Shown piece by piece: positions 12,010 through 23,882 of a stretch of DNA of 64,000 bases. Below the pieces are notes generated by a model. The model made no database searches, was not told where the DNA came from, and saw nothing but the letters and a program-made list of their open reading frames with translations. The position numbers and the translations under genes are program-made. The DNA lies in the NCBI RefSeq assembly GCF_004193775.1, contig NC_041021.1:19188632-19252631 (forward strand), written 5' to 3'. Position 1 is the first letter of the stretch; each line of letters opens with the position of its first letter. The DNA comes from Glycine soja. Its lineage: Eukaryota > Streptophyta > Magnoliopsida > Fabales > Fabaceae.

Positions 12010-13769
12010 TGTCGCAACCTACCCTTCGGCGGGAGGGCAACGCGAGACTCACGGGTGCATCTTCCAAGAAAGGAATACGCGGAGTTGCCACCAACGTTTA
12101 TTTCAAGGAAAACGTCGGAAAAACCGGAAAAGACGTGGTCTACGAACTTTTAGGTGAAACGTTCGAGAGTTGTATTTACGCACGGGGAAGGTATTAGCAC
12201 CCCACGTGCCCGTCACAAAGGACGACAGCCTTTAATCAAGTGTGCGAATATGACTTCAATTCGTGTTATCTTCCCTTTTTTTGAGTTCTTATGTCTTTTT
12301 ATGCCTTTTTATATTTTATCTTTTTGTGGTCGACAAGGGTGTTTTCCTTGCTCCTACATATTCCTCAATTGTGATAAGGAAATCAGACCTACGTAGTTCT
12401 TTGAGAACTAAACGTTGGTTAATTTGTTTTTATCCTTTTTTTGCAAGATATATTTTTATTGAACGGAAGGATCGTTTAAGGTGTTGGACTATTAAACGAT
12501 CTTTCGATTCTTTTGAAAAGAGAGAAAACATTAAGGCATTGGACCATTAATGATCTCTTGGTTTTTTTGAAAGAGGTGATAAAGCTATGTGTTGTTTTTA
12601 GGCTTTTTAAATCCACGTCTAACCAATAAAAGCGAAAAAGACCATTTCAAGGCGTTGGACCTTTAAAAATGGTTTTTAGGTGATGAAAAAAACTTGGTTT
12701 ATGAATTGATTTTAGCCTTAGTTTCACTTTGGTTATTAGTCAATTCAATTAAGAAAGAAAATCCCAAAGAAAAAACGTCCGATTGATTTTTTGGATTATT
12801 TTACTAAAAGATATTTTTTGATTACTATATTATTATTTTGCTTCTTTTTTGGTTTTAAACGTGGTTACGGCATGACCGAACGGTCGGATTTCATTTTAAC
12901 AGAAATTAAAAGATGTTACAATTCAAATGATCAGTGGAAATTTATTTTATTTTTTGATTAGGCGAGAAAATGACTTAAATAAATGACTAAAGCACGTCAA
13001 AAGGGGGTACGAAAAGTAAATGAAATGAAAATAAAAGCACGCGAAACAAGTGGGGACCACTAAGGGTACATAGAATGAATTGAAAAGTTCGATTTCGGGA
13101 ACTTACCGGTTGAAGACCGAAGAACGACGAAGAACGAACGAAGAACAATGAAGAATGGTGGAAAACCTTCTCGAAATCGCCCACGGAAACGTCTCGGAAG
13201 CGTTACGGAAGCGCCTCGGCTTGGATTTTCTTCACGGAAACAATTTTCTCACTAATTTTAAGTGATTCTCAGGTACCAGGAGGGTTGAACATTTTTGTTC
13301 TACCCTTCTCCCCTTATTTATAGGGGAAAAGAGGGTGGTGGTTGCCGCCCAGCTCGCCCAGGCGAGCTGGGTTGCTTCCACCAGAAGGCACCGCCTTCTG
13401 TTGGAAGACCCTGGAAGGCCCAAGTGGGCCTGATTGCTATTTGTACCCCTCTGTTTACTAAATACACCTCCTGCCCTTTTTTTGCTGATTCTTTTTCCGT
13501 AACATTACGGAACTTTACGAATTACGTAACGATACTTGTTTTCTTTCCGTGATGTCACGAAAACCTTACGGATTACACAATCATCCCTTCTTTGGCATCC
13601 GGAATGTTACAGAACTTTATGGATTGCACCTTAACACGTCCTTTCAACTCCCGACATGTCGCGGAACTTCACGGATTGCCTAACGATGGGCATCAAGTAC
13701 CTCGAAGTGATTAAGCGAGGGTCGCATCCCAAAAAACAGATGATCCCCGGACGAAATTAGGGTATGACA
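12010..13769 (-). mobile_element. Ogre-type element A, 3' LTR (1.76 kb)
   Basis: Bounded by TGTCGCAACC on the left and GGGTATGACA on the right, perfect LTR ends on either strand. The minus-strand orientation follows from the polypurine tract at its right edge. Read on the minus strand it has the motif GCTCGCCTGGGCGAGC (13367-13352), a TATA box TATAAATA (13322-13315), a leader with CTTCGTTCTTCG and a splice donor GGTAAGTT (GT at 13106-13105). It interrupts the chromovirus integrase at 12009. Confidence 0.85.
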
Positions 13770-14481
13770 GTTGCCCCTCTTTACTTGTCTTTTATTAGAG
13801 ATAAAAGGGAAGTAAAAATAAGACACTAATTTCGTTCGAGCGAAACACCATTCGGCCGGTAAATCTCCCCGCCAGTAGAACCTGCAAAAATTTTGAAAAT
13901 GATCAGCACCGAACGACCAACATCATCCTGATACTGCCGAATTCGCTCCTCTTTGTTGACACAAGGCGCAGAATGACCATAATTTGTCTCTGCGTGCCAT
14001 CGGACACGATCGGGACTGGATGGAAAGGCGCAAAATGACCATAATTTGTCTCTGCGCACCATCGGACACGATCGCCTCTGGATGGCGAAAAGGTGTGCGG
14101 AATGACCATAATTTGTCTTCGCCCACCACTCAACTCACTGCTCCTGAATGACAAAGGGCGCAGAATGACCATAATTTGTCTCTGCGCGTTTATCACTTGA
14201 CTTACTGCTCCTGAATGACAAAGGCGCAGAATGACCATAATTTATCTCTGCGCGTTTATCACTCGACTTGCTGCTACTGAATGACAAAGGGCGCAGAATG
14301 ACCATAATTTGTCTCTGCGCATTTATCACTCGACTTGCTGCTCCTAAATGACAAAGGGCGCAGAATGACCATAATTTGTTTCTGCGCGTTTATCACTTGA
14401 CTTGCTGCTCCTAAATGACAAAGGGCGCAGAACGACCATAATTTGTCTCTAGGCGTTTATCACTCGACTCGCTGCTCCTTG
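13770..14481 (-). mobile_element. Ogre A polypurine tract and 3' tandem repeats
   Basis: The minus strand reads AAAGAGGGGCAAC (13782-13770) right before the LTR, a clean polypurine tract. From 13966 to 14480 there are eight copies of a 62-67 bp unit. Each copy holds GCGCAGA ... TCTGCGC, a 7-bp inverted repeat around the conserved ATGACCATAATTTG. Short minus-strand ORFs here read through repeats and are not genes. The element stops at about 14481, where Athila gag sequence begins, so its pol is absent. Confidence 0.85.
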
Positions 14482-14839
14482 ACATTGTTACCTACATAAA
14501 CTGAGTCAAAGTCTCCTCTAGCTTAGTATTCCTTTGAAAGATGTTAGGCCCTTGTAGGATTGGCCTGTTAGAAGGTCCACCCTGGTCCTTGTTGATTGAT
14601 TTCCAAGGTGTGATCTCCACTGTCCTTGTTGGTTATAAGGACCCTGCTGGAATCCTGAGAATCCTCCTTGAGTATATCCTTGTCTCTGTTGATTTCCCAT
14701 ATAGTGAACTTCTTGAGTGTTTTCTTCAATGGGAATGCATTGACCTATTTCATGAGCCTCACCACAGATGGTACAACCTGTAACCTGTAAAACAGAAGAA
14801 TGTGTAGGTTGACTAATAGACAGTTTAGTTGGCAACTTA
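14482..14839 (-). pseudogene. Athila-like gag, C-terminal part with zinc knuckle
   Basis: The minus strand encodes a Gln/Gly-rich gag tail with a zinc knuckle C-x2-C-x3-H-x4-C (CTICGEAHEIGQC, about 14770-14735), then the acidic PIEENTQEV block and a stretch ending near LEETLTQF at 14500. A TAG lies in frame near 14495. The reading continues across the SIRE insertion: the frame before the 5-bp duplication at 23883-23887 joins the frame after 14839. It is cut off at 14481. Confidence 0.8.
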
Positions 14840-16046
14840 TGTAGAAGCAAAGACTTTGATCTTTTGATGATGCCAAAGGATCATGCACTTCTCAAGTTTA
14901 ATTCAAGAGGATCATACGCTTCTCAAGGTTAATTCAAGACAAGAATCCAAGAAATTCAAGGTATATGATCAAGATAATCTCTAGAGACTTAGGAGGGGAA
15001 TCCCAAGTTGAAACAGTAAGAGGTTTGGCCAAAGAATATGAGTTAAAATGTTTTTACAAGAGATTTACTCTCTGGTAATTGATTACCAAAGGATGCAAAC
15101 GATTACCAGTGGCCAAAATACTTACTGAAATGCTTTTAAAATGTTTTTCGATGTTTTTTAAAACATGTAATCGATTACAAAAGGATTGTAATCGATTACT
15201 AGCAGTTAAAACTATTTATAACAGCTATTGAAAATTTGAATTCAAATTTTACACCCAGTAATCGATTACACATGGATGGTAATCAATTACCAGTAGTTAT
15301 TAAACGTTTTATAACAGTTAGAATTCAAATTTTAAGTCTGTAATCGATTACACAAGTCTTGTAATCGATTACCAGAGGAGATTTTCATAAAATAATTTCC
15401 AAGAGTCACATATGTTCAAATGGTTTTTGAATGACCATCAAAGGCCTATTTATATGTGACTTGGAACACGAATTTGCTTAGAGTTTTTCTGAACAAAAAG
15501 TCTTATCCTCTCAAAAGCAAAATTGTCTTATCCTCTAAAACATTCCTTGGCCAAAACACTTAAAATTCAATAAGGAATTATTTGAGTGCTCCATTGTTCA
15601 ATCTATCTCTTTCAAGAGAGATTTCTTCTTCTCTTCTTCTTACATCTGAAAAGGGATTAAGAGACCGAGGGTCTCTTGTTGTAAAGCAATCTGAACACAA
15701 AGGAAGGGCTGTCCTTGTGTGGTTCAGAACTTGTAAAGGGTTTTTTACAAGATAGTGGAACTCTCAAGTGGGTTGCTTGGGGACTGGACGTAGGCACAAG
15801 GGTGTGGCCGAACTAGTATAAAACTGAGTTTGCACTTTCTCTTCCCTTAAACTCTTTTATTTATTGTTGCTTTACATTTACATTCAGATTGGTTATTTTG
15901 AATCATCTTTTAGAAATATATCTTTAAGGGAACTTGGAACTTGGATTAAAATCAAAGTAGAATTTTTAATTAGGGGATAGTTTGTGATATCTTAATTCAA
16001 CCCCCCCCCCCCCCTTCTTAAGATATCTAAGGCCACTTGTCTAACA
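14840..16046 (+). mobile_element. 5' LTR of the SIRE-type element
   Basis: 1207 bp, TGTAGAAGC ... CTAACA. U3 holds four pairs of TAATCGATTA-like palindromes (15076-15371). A TATA-like TATTTATAT lies at 15447-15455. The transcribed leader then has an ordered set of hairpins: AAGAGACC/GGTCTCTT (15659-15677), a long CTGAACACA.../...GGTTCAG stem (15691-15727), CTTGTAAA/TTTACAAG (15730-15751) and CTCAAG/CTTGGG (15763-15781). A run of 14 C at about 16001-16014 contrasts with 6 C in the 3' LTR. Confidence 0.9.
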
Positions 16047-16048
16047 AG

Positions 16049-16060
16049 TGGTATCAGAGC
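16049..16060 (+). other. Primer binding site (initiator tRNA-Met)
   Basis: TGGTATCAGAGC two bases after the LTR end, the exact complement of the 3' end of plant initiator tRNA-Met, used to start minus-strand DNA synthesis. Confidence 0.9.
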
Positions 16061-16096
16061 TTCATTCTTGTATAAAGTTTAGAAGCTTCAAGAATA

Positions 16097-17164
16097 ATGG
16101 CCTCGGCAAACTTCTTATTCCCATAAGGAAATTCAATAAATAGGCCTCCTATTTTTAATGGAGAAGGTTACCACTACTGGGAAACCCGAATGCAAATCTT
16201 CATTGAGGCAATAGACTTAAACATTTGGGAAGCCATAAAAGTAGGACCTTATGTACCCACCATGGTGGCTGGAAATGCAACAATAGAAAAACCTAGAGAA
16301 GAGTGGACTAAAGATGAAAGAAGATTAGTGCAGTACAATTTAAAGGCTAAAAACATCATTACTTCTACCCTAGGAATGGATGAATACTTTAGGGTTTCAC
16401 ATTGTAAGAATGATAAGGATATGTGGGACACTCTACAAGTTACACATGAGGGAACAACTGATGTCAAACGATCTAGGATAAATACTTTAACTCATGAGTA
16501 TGAATTATTTAGGATGAAGACAAATGAAAGTATACAAGATATGAATAAAAGATTCACACATATAGTTAATCATCTTGCATCATTAGGAAGAATATTTCCA
16601 AACGAGGATCTCATAAATAAAGTGTTAAGATGTCTAAGTAGAGAGTGGCAACCAAAGGTAACAGCCATCATAGAATCTAGACATTTGTCTATTATGTCTC
16701 TTGCTACACTATTTGGAAAATTACAGGAACATGAGATGGAGTTGCAAAGATTAAATCAACATGAAGAAAATGATAAGAAGAAGAAGGGAATTGCTCTTAA
16801 AGCCTCATCTTCAATCCAAGAGGAAAGTGACATAGAAGATTCAATTGACTTAGATGAAGATGAAGATCTTAGCCTCTTTGTCAAAAGATTCAACAAATTT
16901 ATTAGAATGAGAGGAAATCAAAGAAGACAAAACTTCAAACCTAAAAGAAGGACTGAAGATTCATTTCAAACTCCAAAATGCTTTGAGTGAAATCAACCCA
17001 GACATCTAAGGGCTGATTGTGCAATCTTTAAGAAAAGAATAGAGAAGTCTGAAAAGAAGACTATTGGAGAAAAGAAGACAAAGAAAGCCTACTTCACATG
17101 GGATGATAACGACTTAGAATTGTCTGATGAAGTTCATGTTTCTACTATGACTAATGAAAAGTAA
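16097..17164 (+). pseudogene. SIRE-type gag
   Basis: Structural protein of the virus-like particle. One frame runs from ATG 16097 to TAA 17162-17164, with TAA at 16124 close to the start and TGA at 16988 inside the zinc knuckle. The long open part (16190-16990) has the copia gag core: YLVQYN-like helix region (RRLVQYNLKAKNIITSTLG), MWDTLQVTHEG, the basic KKKKG stretch and an acidic DEDEDLS block. The knuckle would be C-x2-C-x4-H-x4-C, but its second Cys codon is the TGA and the Gly before His is Arg. A protein starting at 16190 would lack the first 31 residues. Confidence 0.85.
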
Positions 17165-17563
17165 ATTCATGTAAATGTTGTAGCAAATACGTAGAAGAAA
17201 TTAAAATTTGAAAAACTCACTTGCAAAATTTTCTATTGGCAAGAATAACCTAGATGTCATATTAGGAAATCAAAGATATATTCTTGATAAAGCAGGAATT
17301 GGATACAAACCAGAAAAATAACAAAAGTTTTACAAAAGTTTTTTTTCTTCCTCACAAAAATATAATTCTCCTTTCATTACATGATTTTATTGTGGAGGAA
17401 AAGGAAATGGAACATCTACATGCTATTTTAAGAAAAATTGTAACAACATTAAGATGATTTGGGTCCCAAAAGGATCCATTGTTCACACTAACACTCAAGG
17501 ACCCAATAAAAATTGGGTACCTAAGTCACAATGTTAATCGTGTAGGAACCATCGAGGAAAAAG
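17165..17563 (+). other. Degenerate gag-pol linker
   Basis: No long open frame. Short stretches still resemble the copia gag-pro junction, but several stops interrupt them. No separate feature is seen. Confidence 0.4.
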
Positions 17564-20500
17564 TGGTACATAGATAGCGGGTGCTCAAAACATATGACGG
17601 GAGATGCATCAAAGTTCACACATATCTCTCCCAAGAAAAGCGGGCATGTAACTTATGGTGACAACAACAAAGGTAGAATTCTTGGAGTTGGAAAAATAGG
17701 TACGAACTCTTCAAACTCCATTGAAAATGTTCTACTTGTTGAAGGCCTTAAGCACAGCTTGCTTAGTGTTAGTCAATTATGTGATAAAGGCTATCTAGTA
17801 TCATTTGATTCTCAAAAATGTCTCATTGAACATAAACATGATACTAATATAAAGCATATAGGGTTTAGAGTCAACAATGTTTATATGATAGACTTAAGTC
17901 AAAAACTAGATAATAATCAATGTTTTCTTAGCAAAGATGATGATCCCTGGCTATGGCATAAACGAATTGCTCACATAAACATGGAACACTTAAATAAATT
18001 AATTTCAAAAGATTTAGTTGTTGGTTTACCTAAACTAAAATTTGAAAAAGATAGCCTGTGTGATGCATGCCAAAAGGGAAAACAAACTAGAGTTTCATTC
18101 AAATCCAAAAACATTGTTTCAACTACTCAACCATTACAATTGTTACATATGGATTTGTTTGGTCCTTCTAGAATTATGAGTTTTGGTGGAAGCTATTATG
18201 CACTTGTCATTGTTGATGATTATTCTAGATATACTTGGACACTATTTATCACTCATAAGAATGATGCATTTCAAGCATTTAGGAAACTTGCAAAAGTTAT
18301 TCAAAATAAGAAAAATATCAAAATTATTTCTATTAGGAGTGATCATGGGGGTGAGTTTGAAAATAAAGAATTTGATTTATTTAGTGATAAGCATGGCATT
18401 GAACATAACTTTTCTACACCTAGAACCCCTCAATAAAATGGAGTTGTTGAAAGGAAAAATAGGTCTATGGAAGAAATTGCTATAACTTTATTAAATGATA
18501 CTCCTCTTCCAAAATATTTTTGGGCTGAAGCCGTTAATACTACATGCTATATCATAAATAGGGCTTTAATAAGACCCATTTTAAAGAAAACTCCATATGA
18601 ACTGTTCAATGGTAGGAAACCAAACATCTCACATCTTCATGTTTTTGGTTGCAAGTGTTTTGTATTAAACAATGGAAAAGAAAACTTAGGAATGTTTGAT
18701 GCTAAATCAGATGAAGGAATTTTCCTTGGTTATTCTTTGCATAGTAAAGCTTATAGAATATACAATAAGAGAACAATGACAATTGAAGAATCGATTCATG
18801 TTTCCTTTGATGAGTCTAATGCTATTTCTCCAAGAAAGGATATTTTAGATAATATTGCAGAATCTTCAGAACAAATGCATATTCATGGAGAAGATTCTAA
18901 AGGAAAAGGAGAAGGAAGCAATGAAGATCCTCCAGTGGAAGTCAAAGCAAATAATGATATTCCAAGAGAGTGGAAACCTTCAAGAGATCATCCCCTTGAC
19001 AACATTATTGGTGATATCTCAAAAGGGGTAACAACTAGACACTCTCTCAAAGATTTATGTAATAACATGGCTTTTGTATCTATGATTGAACCTAAAAATT
19101 TAAATGAAGCCATAATAGATGAAAATTGGATAATAGCTATGCAGGAAGAACTAAACCAATTTGAAAGAAATAATGTTTGGGAGTTAGTTGAGAAACCTGA
19201 AAACTACCCAATCATTGGGACAAAATGGGTGTTTAGAAATAAATTAGATGAAAATGGCATAGTTATTAGAAATAAGGCTAGATTAGTCGCCAAAGGATAT
19301 AATCAAGAAGAGGGGATAGATTATGAGGAAACATATGCTCCAATTGCTAGATTAAAAGCCATCAGAATGTTATTAGCCTAAGCATCCATAATGGACTTTA
19401 AGCTTTATCAAATGGATGTAAAAAGTGCATTCTTAAATGGCTTTATTCAAGAGGAAGTATATGTAAATCAACCCCCTGGATTTGAAAACTCAGACAAGCT
19501 TAATCATGTTTTTAGATTAAAAAAGGCTTTATATGGCTTAAAGCAAGCCCCTAGGGCTTAGTATGAGCGTCTGAGTAAGTTCCTTTTAGAAAAGGATTTC
19601 TCTAGAGGCAAAGTAGATACTACTCTTTTCATAAAGAGAAAATTACATGATATTTTATTAGTTCAAATTTATGTTGATGATATTATTTTTGGATCTACTA
19701 ATGAATTATTATGCAAGGAATTCTCTCATGACATGCAAAGTGAGTTTGAAATGTCAATGATGGGAGAACTTAATTTCTTTCTTGGATTACAAATTAAACA
19801 AACCAAGATTCGAAGTTTTGTCAATCAATCCAAGTACTGCAAAGAGTTAATTCATAGATTTGGGATGGAAAATGCTAAGCACATGGCTACACCAATAAGC
19901 ACTGCTTGCTATTTAGATAAAGATGAAACCGGTCAGTCAATAGATGTTAAGCAATATCGAGGTATGATCGGATCCCTTCTTTATTTATCTGCTAGCAGAC
20001 CTGATATAATGTTTAGTGTGTGTACATGTGCTAGATTTCAATCAAATCCCAAACAGTCACATCTTAGTGTCGTTAAAAGAATAATAAGATATTTGTTAGG
20101 CACTATGAATATAGGTTTATGGTATCCCTAGGAATTCCACATGCACCTTAATAGGATATTCTGATTCAGACTTTGCCGGTTCTAAAATAGATAGAAAGAG
20201 CACAAGTGGAACTTTTCAATTTATTGGATCTGCTCTAGTCTCTTGGCATAGTAAGATACAACATAGTGTTGCTTTATCAACTACAGAAGCAGAATATATT
20301 TCTGCCGACAATTGTTGTGCACAGATTTTATGGATGAAGCAACAACTCTCTGACTATGGAATCCTTTTTGACCATATACCTATTAGGTGTGATAATACAA
20401 GTGCAATCAATCTTTCCAAAAATCCAGTTCAACATTCTAGAACCAAACATATAGAAATTAGGCACCATTTTCTAAGAGATCATGTTCTGAAGGGAGATTG

Positions 20501-20627
20501 TGTGCTAGAATTTGTTGATACAAAGAATCAGCTTGTTGATATCTTCACAAAACCTCTCCCCAAAGAAACATTATTTTCCATTAGAAGAGAATTAGGCCTC
20601 TTAGATATTAGTGATTTGGATAAATAA
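17564..20627 (+). pseudogene. SIRE-type pol: protease, integrase, RT, RNase H
   Basis: Copia-order polyprotein. Protease: WYIDSGCSKHMTG with catalytic Asp at 17573. Integrase: HHCC finger ([10 protein letters not shown] ... CDACQKGK), first Asp in LHMDLFGP, second in RSDHGGEF, Glu in [10 protein letters not shown]: core from about 19170, YVDD at 19670-19681. RNase H: SDSDFAG, ALSTTEAEY, then KHIEIRHHFLRD to TAA at 20625. Lesions are few: TAA at 18434 (between the second Asp and the Glu), TAA at 19379, TAG at 19559 replacing Trp, and one extra C in the CCC at 20126-20128 that shifts the frame before RNase H. Everything else stays in frame, so inactivation looks recent. Confidence 0.9.
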
Positions 20628-20835
20628 GGATTGATTGGTTGATTGAAATATTTATGTTTGATGATTGATTGATTGTATTTGATTCTAAGATTTTGATTGT
20701 GTTGGATTGGTGTGTTATTATGTGATTGATGCTTGTTTGATTAAATAAGTATCAGTATTGTTGATTGATATAGTTATATGTTTTTAGCATAGACATAGAA
20801 AATTTTTAGAGGAAAAATCCGAGTTAGTGTTCTGG

Positions 20836-20989
20836 TAATCGATTACCATTACGTGTAATCGATTACACAAGAACAGGTAGCCTGTAATCAATTACAGCAG
20901 CCTGTAATCGATTACTAGAAGGCTAAGTGCTCCTGTAATCGATTACCAAACCTTGTAATCGATTACAGAATGTCATCTTCTATAAATAG
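20836..20989 (+). promoter_or_regulatory. Putative internal promoter of the SIRE accessory ORF
   Basis: Three pairs of TAATCGATTA palindromes (20836/20856, 20884/20904, 20936/20956; each 20 bp apart) lead directly to a TATA box TATAAATAGG at 20981-20990. The accessory ORF starts 180 bp downstream. The same palindromes occupy U3 of the element's LTRs. A dedicated subgenomic promoter is inferred from this arrangement; no transcript evidence is available. Confidence 0.6.
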
Positions 20990-21169
20990 GCACGTTTCAG
21001 AAGCTGCAATCACAAAAACTTTGAGCTACGGAGCCCCCCTTTCTCCCAACACTTCCAACCTTCTTATCTCACTCGTTTCTCAACCAAATCACCTCCCACA
21101 AAGCCCATTTTTTATCACTTTCGATTCTCTTTCATTCCAACCGATTAAAATCTTCAATAACTTCTTCAA

Positions 21170-22315
21170 ATGGAAGAATTATCCAAGAAGTGTAAGGGTT
21201 CATCCACCTCCGTTGCGGCAACTCGAACACCACGTCCTGGAGCCACCGGAGCATCCCCGGCACCAATTCCACCTTCCTTGTCATCCTCTACACTGTTTTC
21301 ATCTAATGAACAGCGTATCCAATACTCCTCTCTCTTTCAATCTCGTCCAATTCTTGATCTCAAATATCTTGACCTAGAATTCTTTGATGGGGAAGCATTT
21401 GATTGTTATCAAGTGTTTCAAAACACTGGTCTGATTCCATTTATGTCATTAAAATTACCATATTATCCTGAATTAGTTCGAGTCTTTTATTCAAATTTGC
21501 AAATTCAGGGTGGCACATTAATTTCTGAGGTGCATGGCATACCTATGATTATTGATGAGTCTATTTTCTTTTCTCTAACACAACTACCCAGTCAGGGTGC
21601 ACCTTTTGAGGGCACCATTGTTGACGACTAGAAGTTTGATTACTCCAGTCTTGATGCCCACCGTATGGTCTGCAATGATCAGGCGGATATGAACGGCAGA
21701 TTGCTTGCCGGTTCATTGACATTTGATTGTCGCATCATGCACTACATCATTTTTCGCATTCTATTACCCAGATCATCAAACTTAGCTCAAGCCTCTGAAG
21801 AGGATTTAATCTTGATGTGGGCTTTTCTCACCGGCCGTCTGATCGACTGGGCCCATTTGATCAGATACCACATGCATAAGGCATTGCGGTCAAATGCACC
21901 TCTGCCTTATCCATAGCTTGTTACTTTGTTTCTTCATCATTTTCAAATTCCCTTAGATAATGAGCCCTTTGTGAAAGTCAAACGCTCTTTTTCTATTGGT
22001 GTCGGTACAGTAACCTCCTTCGGCTACCGTAAGGACATGGATGGGCAATGGTTGAAGAAGGATATGCAACCTCTGTAAGACGAACGCACTCCCTCTCATT
22101 CGCCTCAACGAGATGACTCCTTAGCCCTCATGCATGAAGTTCTTTCGGAGTTACGAGGCCTCCGCACCTATGTTGGTGAGCGCTTTGATTCCTTAGATGG
22201 TCGTATCGATGCCATTGATGCTCGCTTTGCAGGCATGGATACCCACATCACTCAGCTTGAGGAGGATATAAGTTATGTTCGTCAGTGCTTCGATCTTCCT
22301 CCACCATCTTCATAG
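21170..22315 (+). pseudogene. Accessory ORF after pol (plant transposon protein-like, env position)
   Basis: One frame from ATG 21170 to TAG 22313, about 381 codons, with in-frame stops TAG 21629, TAG 21914 and TAA 22076. It begins Ser/Thr/Pro-rich, then has a globular part (RVFYSNLQIQGGTLISEVHG, DWAHLIRYHMHKAL) and ends in a predicted coiled coil (LRGLRTYVGERFDSLDGRID). It resembles the 'putative plant transposon protein' domain found beside several plant LTR elements, and the related ORF in Ogre B. The position after pol is where SIRE elements keep an env-like ORF, but I see no clear membrane anchor. Function unknown. Confidence 0.7.
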
Positions 22316-22668
22316 ATTTAGATTATTATTATATTTGATTTTACACCATGTATTTGGCTATGTTTTTTAAGACATTATTCTCTGAACTTTAGTTATATTT
22401 AAGTATTTGGCACTTAGTATTTTATGACTGAATTATGTTTGATTTTGACTTGTGAATGATTATGGCTGTGTTATTTTCTGCCTTATGTTAATTTCCACAT
22501 ACTTTGGCTTTTTGATGTTGCCAAAGAGGGAGAGAAATGAGGCTTAGAAGCTAAGAAATCAAGAGATCATAAATTCCAAAACATAGGGGGAATATGGAAT
22601 GAGTGAACATTCTATCTTGTATATATTCTATCTTGTATCTTGATTTTAGGAATTAAATTGTCATCATC
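22316..22668 (+). other. SIRE 3' untranslated region
   Basis: T-rich noncoding sequence between the accessory ORF and the polypurine tract; no feature seen. Confidence 0.6.
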
Positions 22669-22682
22669 AAAAAGGGGGAGAT
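22669..22682 (+). other. Polypurine tract of the SIRE-type element
   Basis: AAAAAGGGGGAGAT immediately before the 3' LTR start TGTAGAAG; primer for plus-strand DNA synthesis. Confidence 0.85.
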
Positions 22683-23882
22683 TGTAGAAGCAAAGACTTT
22701 GATGTTTTGATGATGCCAAAGGATCATGCGCTTCTCAAGTTTAATTCAAGAGGATCATACGCTTCTCAAGGTTAATTCAAGACAAGAATCCAAGAAATTC
22801 AAGATATATGATCAAGATAATCTCTAGAGACTTAGGAAGGGAATGCCAAGTTGAAACAACAAGAGGTTTGGCCAAAGAATATGAGTTAAAATGTTTTTAC
22901 AAGAGATTTACTCTCTGGTAATCAATTACCAGAGGATGTAATCGATTACCAGGGGCCAAAATACTTACTGAAATGCTTTTAAAATATTTTTAGATGTTTT
23001 TGAAAACATGTAATCAATCACAAAAGGATTGTAATCGATTACCAGCAGTTAAAACTATTTATAACAGCTATTGAAAAATTGAATTCAAATTTTACACCCA
23101 GTAATCGATTACAAAAGTCTTGTAATCGATTACCAGTAGTTATTAAATGTTTTATAATAGTTAAAATTCAAATTTTAAGCCTGTAATCGATTACACAAGT
23201 CTTGTAATCGATTACCAGAGGAGATTTTCAGAAAATAATTTCCAAGATTCATATATGTTCATATGGTTTTTGAATGGTCGTCAAAGGTCTATTTATATGT
23301 GACTTGGAACACAAATTTGCTTAGAGTTTTTCTGAACAAAAAGTCTTATCCTCTCAAAAGCAAAATTGTCTTATCCTCTAAAACATTCCTTGGCCAAAAA
23401 CACTTGAAATTCAATAAGGAATTATTTGAGTGCTCCATTGTTCAATCTATCTCTTTCAAGAGAGATTTCTTCTTCTCTTCTTCTTACATCTGAAAAGGGA
23501 TTAAGAGACCGAGGGTCTCTTGTTGTAAAGCAATCTGAACACAAAGGAAGGGCTGTCCTTGTATGGTTTAGAACTTGTAAAGGGTTTTTTACAAGATATT
23601 GGAACTCTCAAGTGTGTTGCTTGGGGACTGGACGTAGGCACAAGGGTGTGGCCGAATCAGTATAAAACTAAGTTTGCACTTTCTCTTCCCTTAAACTCTT
23701 TTATTTATTGTTGCTTTACATTTACATTCAGATTGGTTATTTTGAATCATCTTTTAGAAATCTATCTTTAAGGGAAGTTGGAACTTGGGTTAAAATCAAA
23801 GTAGAATTTTTAATTAGGGGATAGTTTCTGATATCTTAATTCAACCCCCCTTCTTAAGATATCTAAGGCCAATTGTCTAAAA
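22683..23882 (+). mobile_element. 3' LTR of the SIRE-type element
   Basis: 1200 bp, nearly identical to the 5' LTR; the final CTAACA has become CTAAAA. It keeps four palindrome pairs (22919-23214), a TATA at 23290-23298 and the same leader hairpins (first at 23503-23521). The poly-C near the end is 6 instead of 14. Followed by the target duplication ACTTA. Confidence 0.9.

Larger units (their letters stand above)
14840..23882 (+). mobile_element. SIRE-type Ty1/copia retrotransposon, full length
   Basis: A complete element of 9043 bp: 5' LTR, PBS, gag, pol in copia order (PR-INT-RT-RH), internal promoter, accessory ORF, polypurine tract and 3' LTR. The host duplication ACTTA is perfect (14835-14839 and 23883-23887). 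Inserted into minus-strand Athila-like gag. The large size, extra ORF after pol and PBS for initiator tRNA-Met fit the SIRE/Maximus lineage. All coding parts carry nonsense changes, so it cannot move by itself now. Confidence 0.9.
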
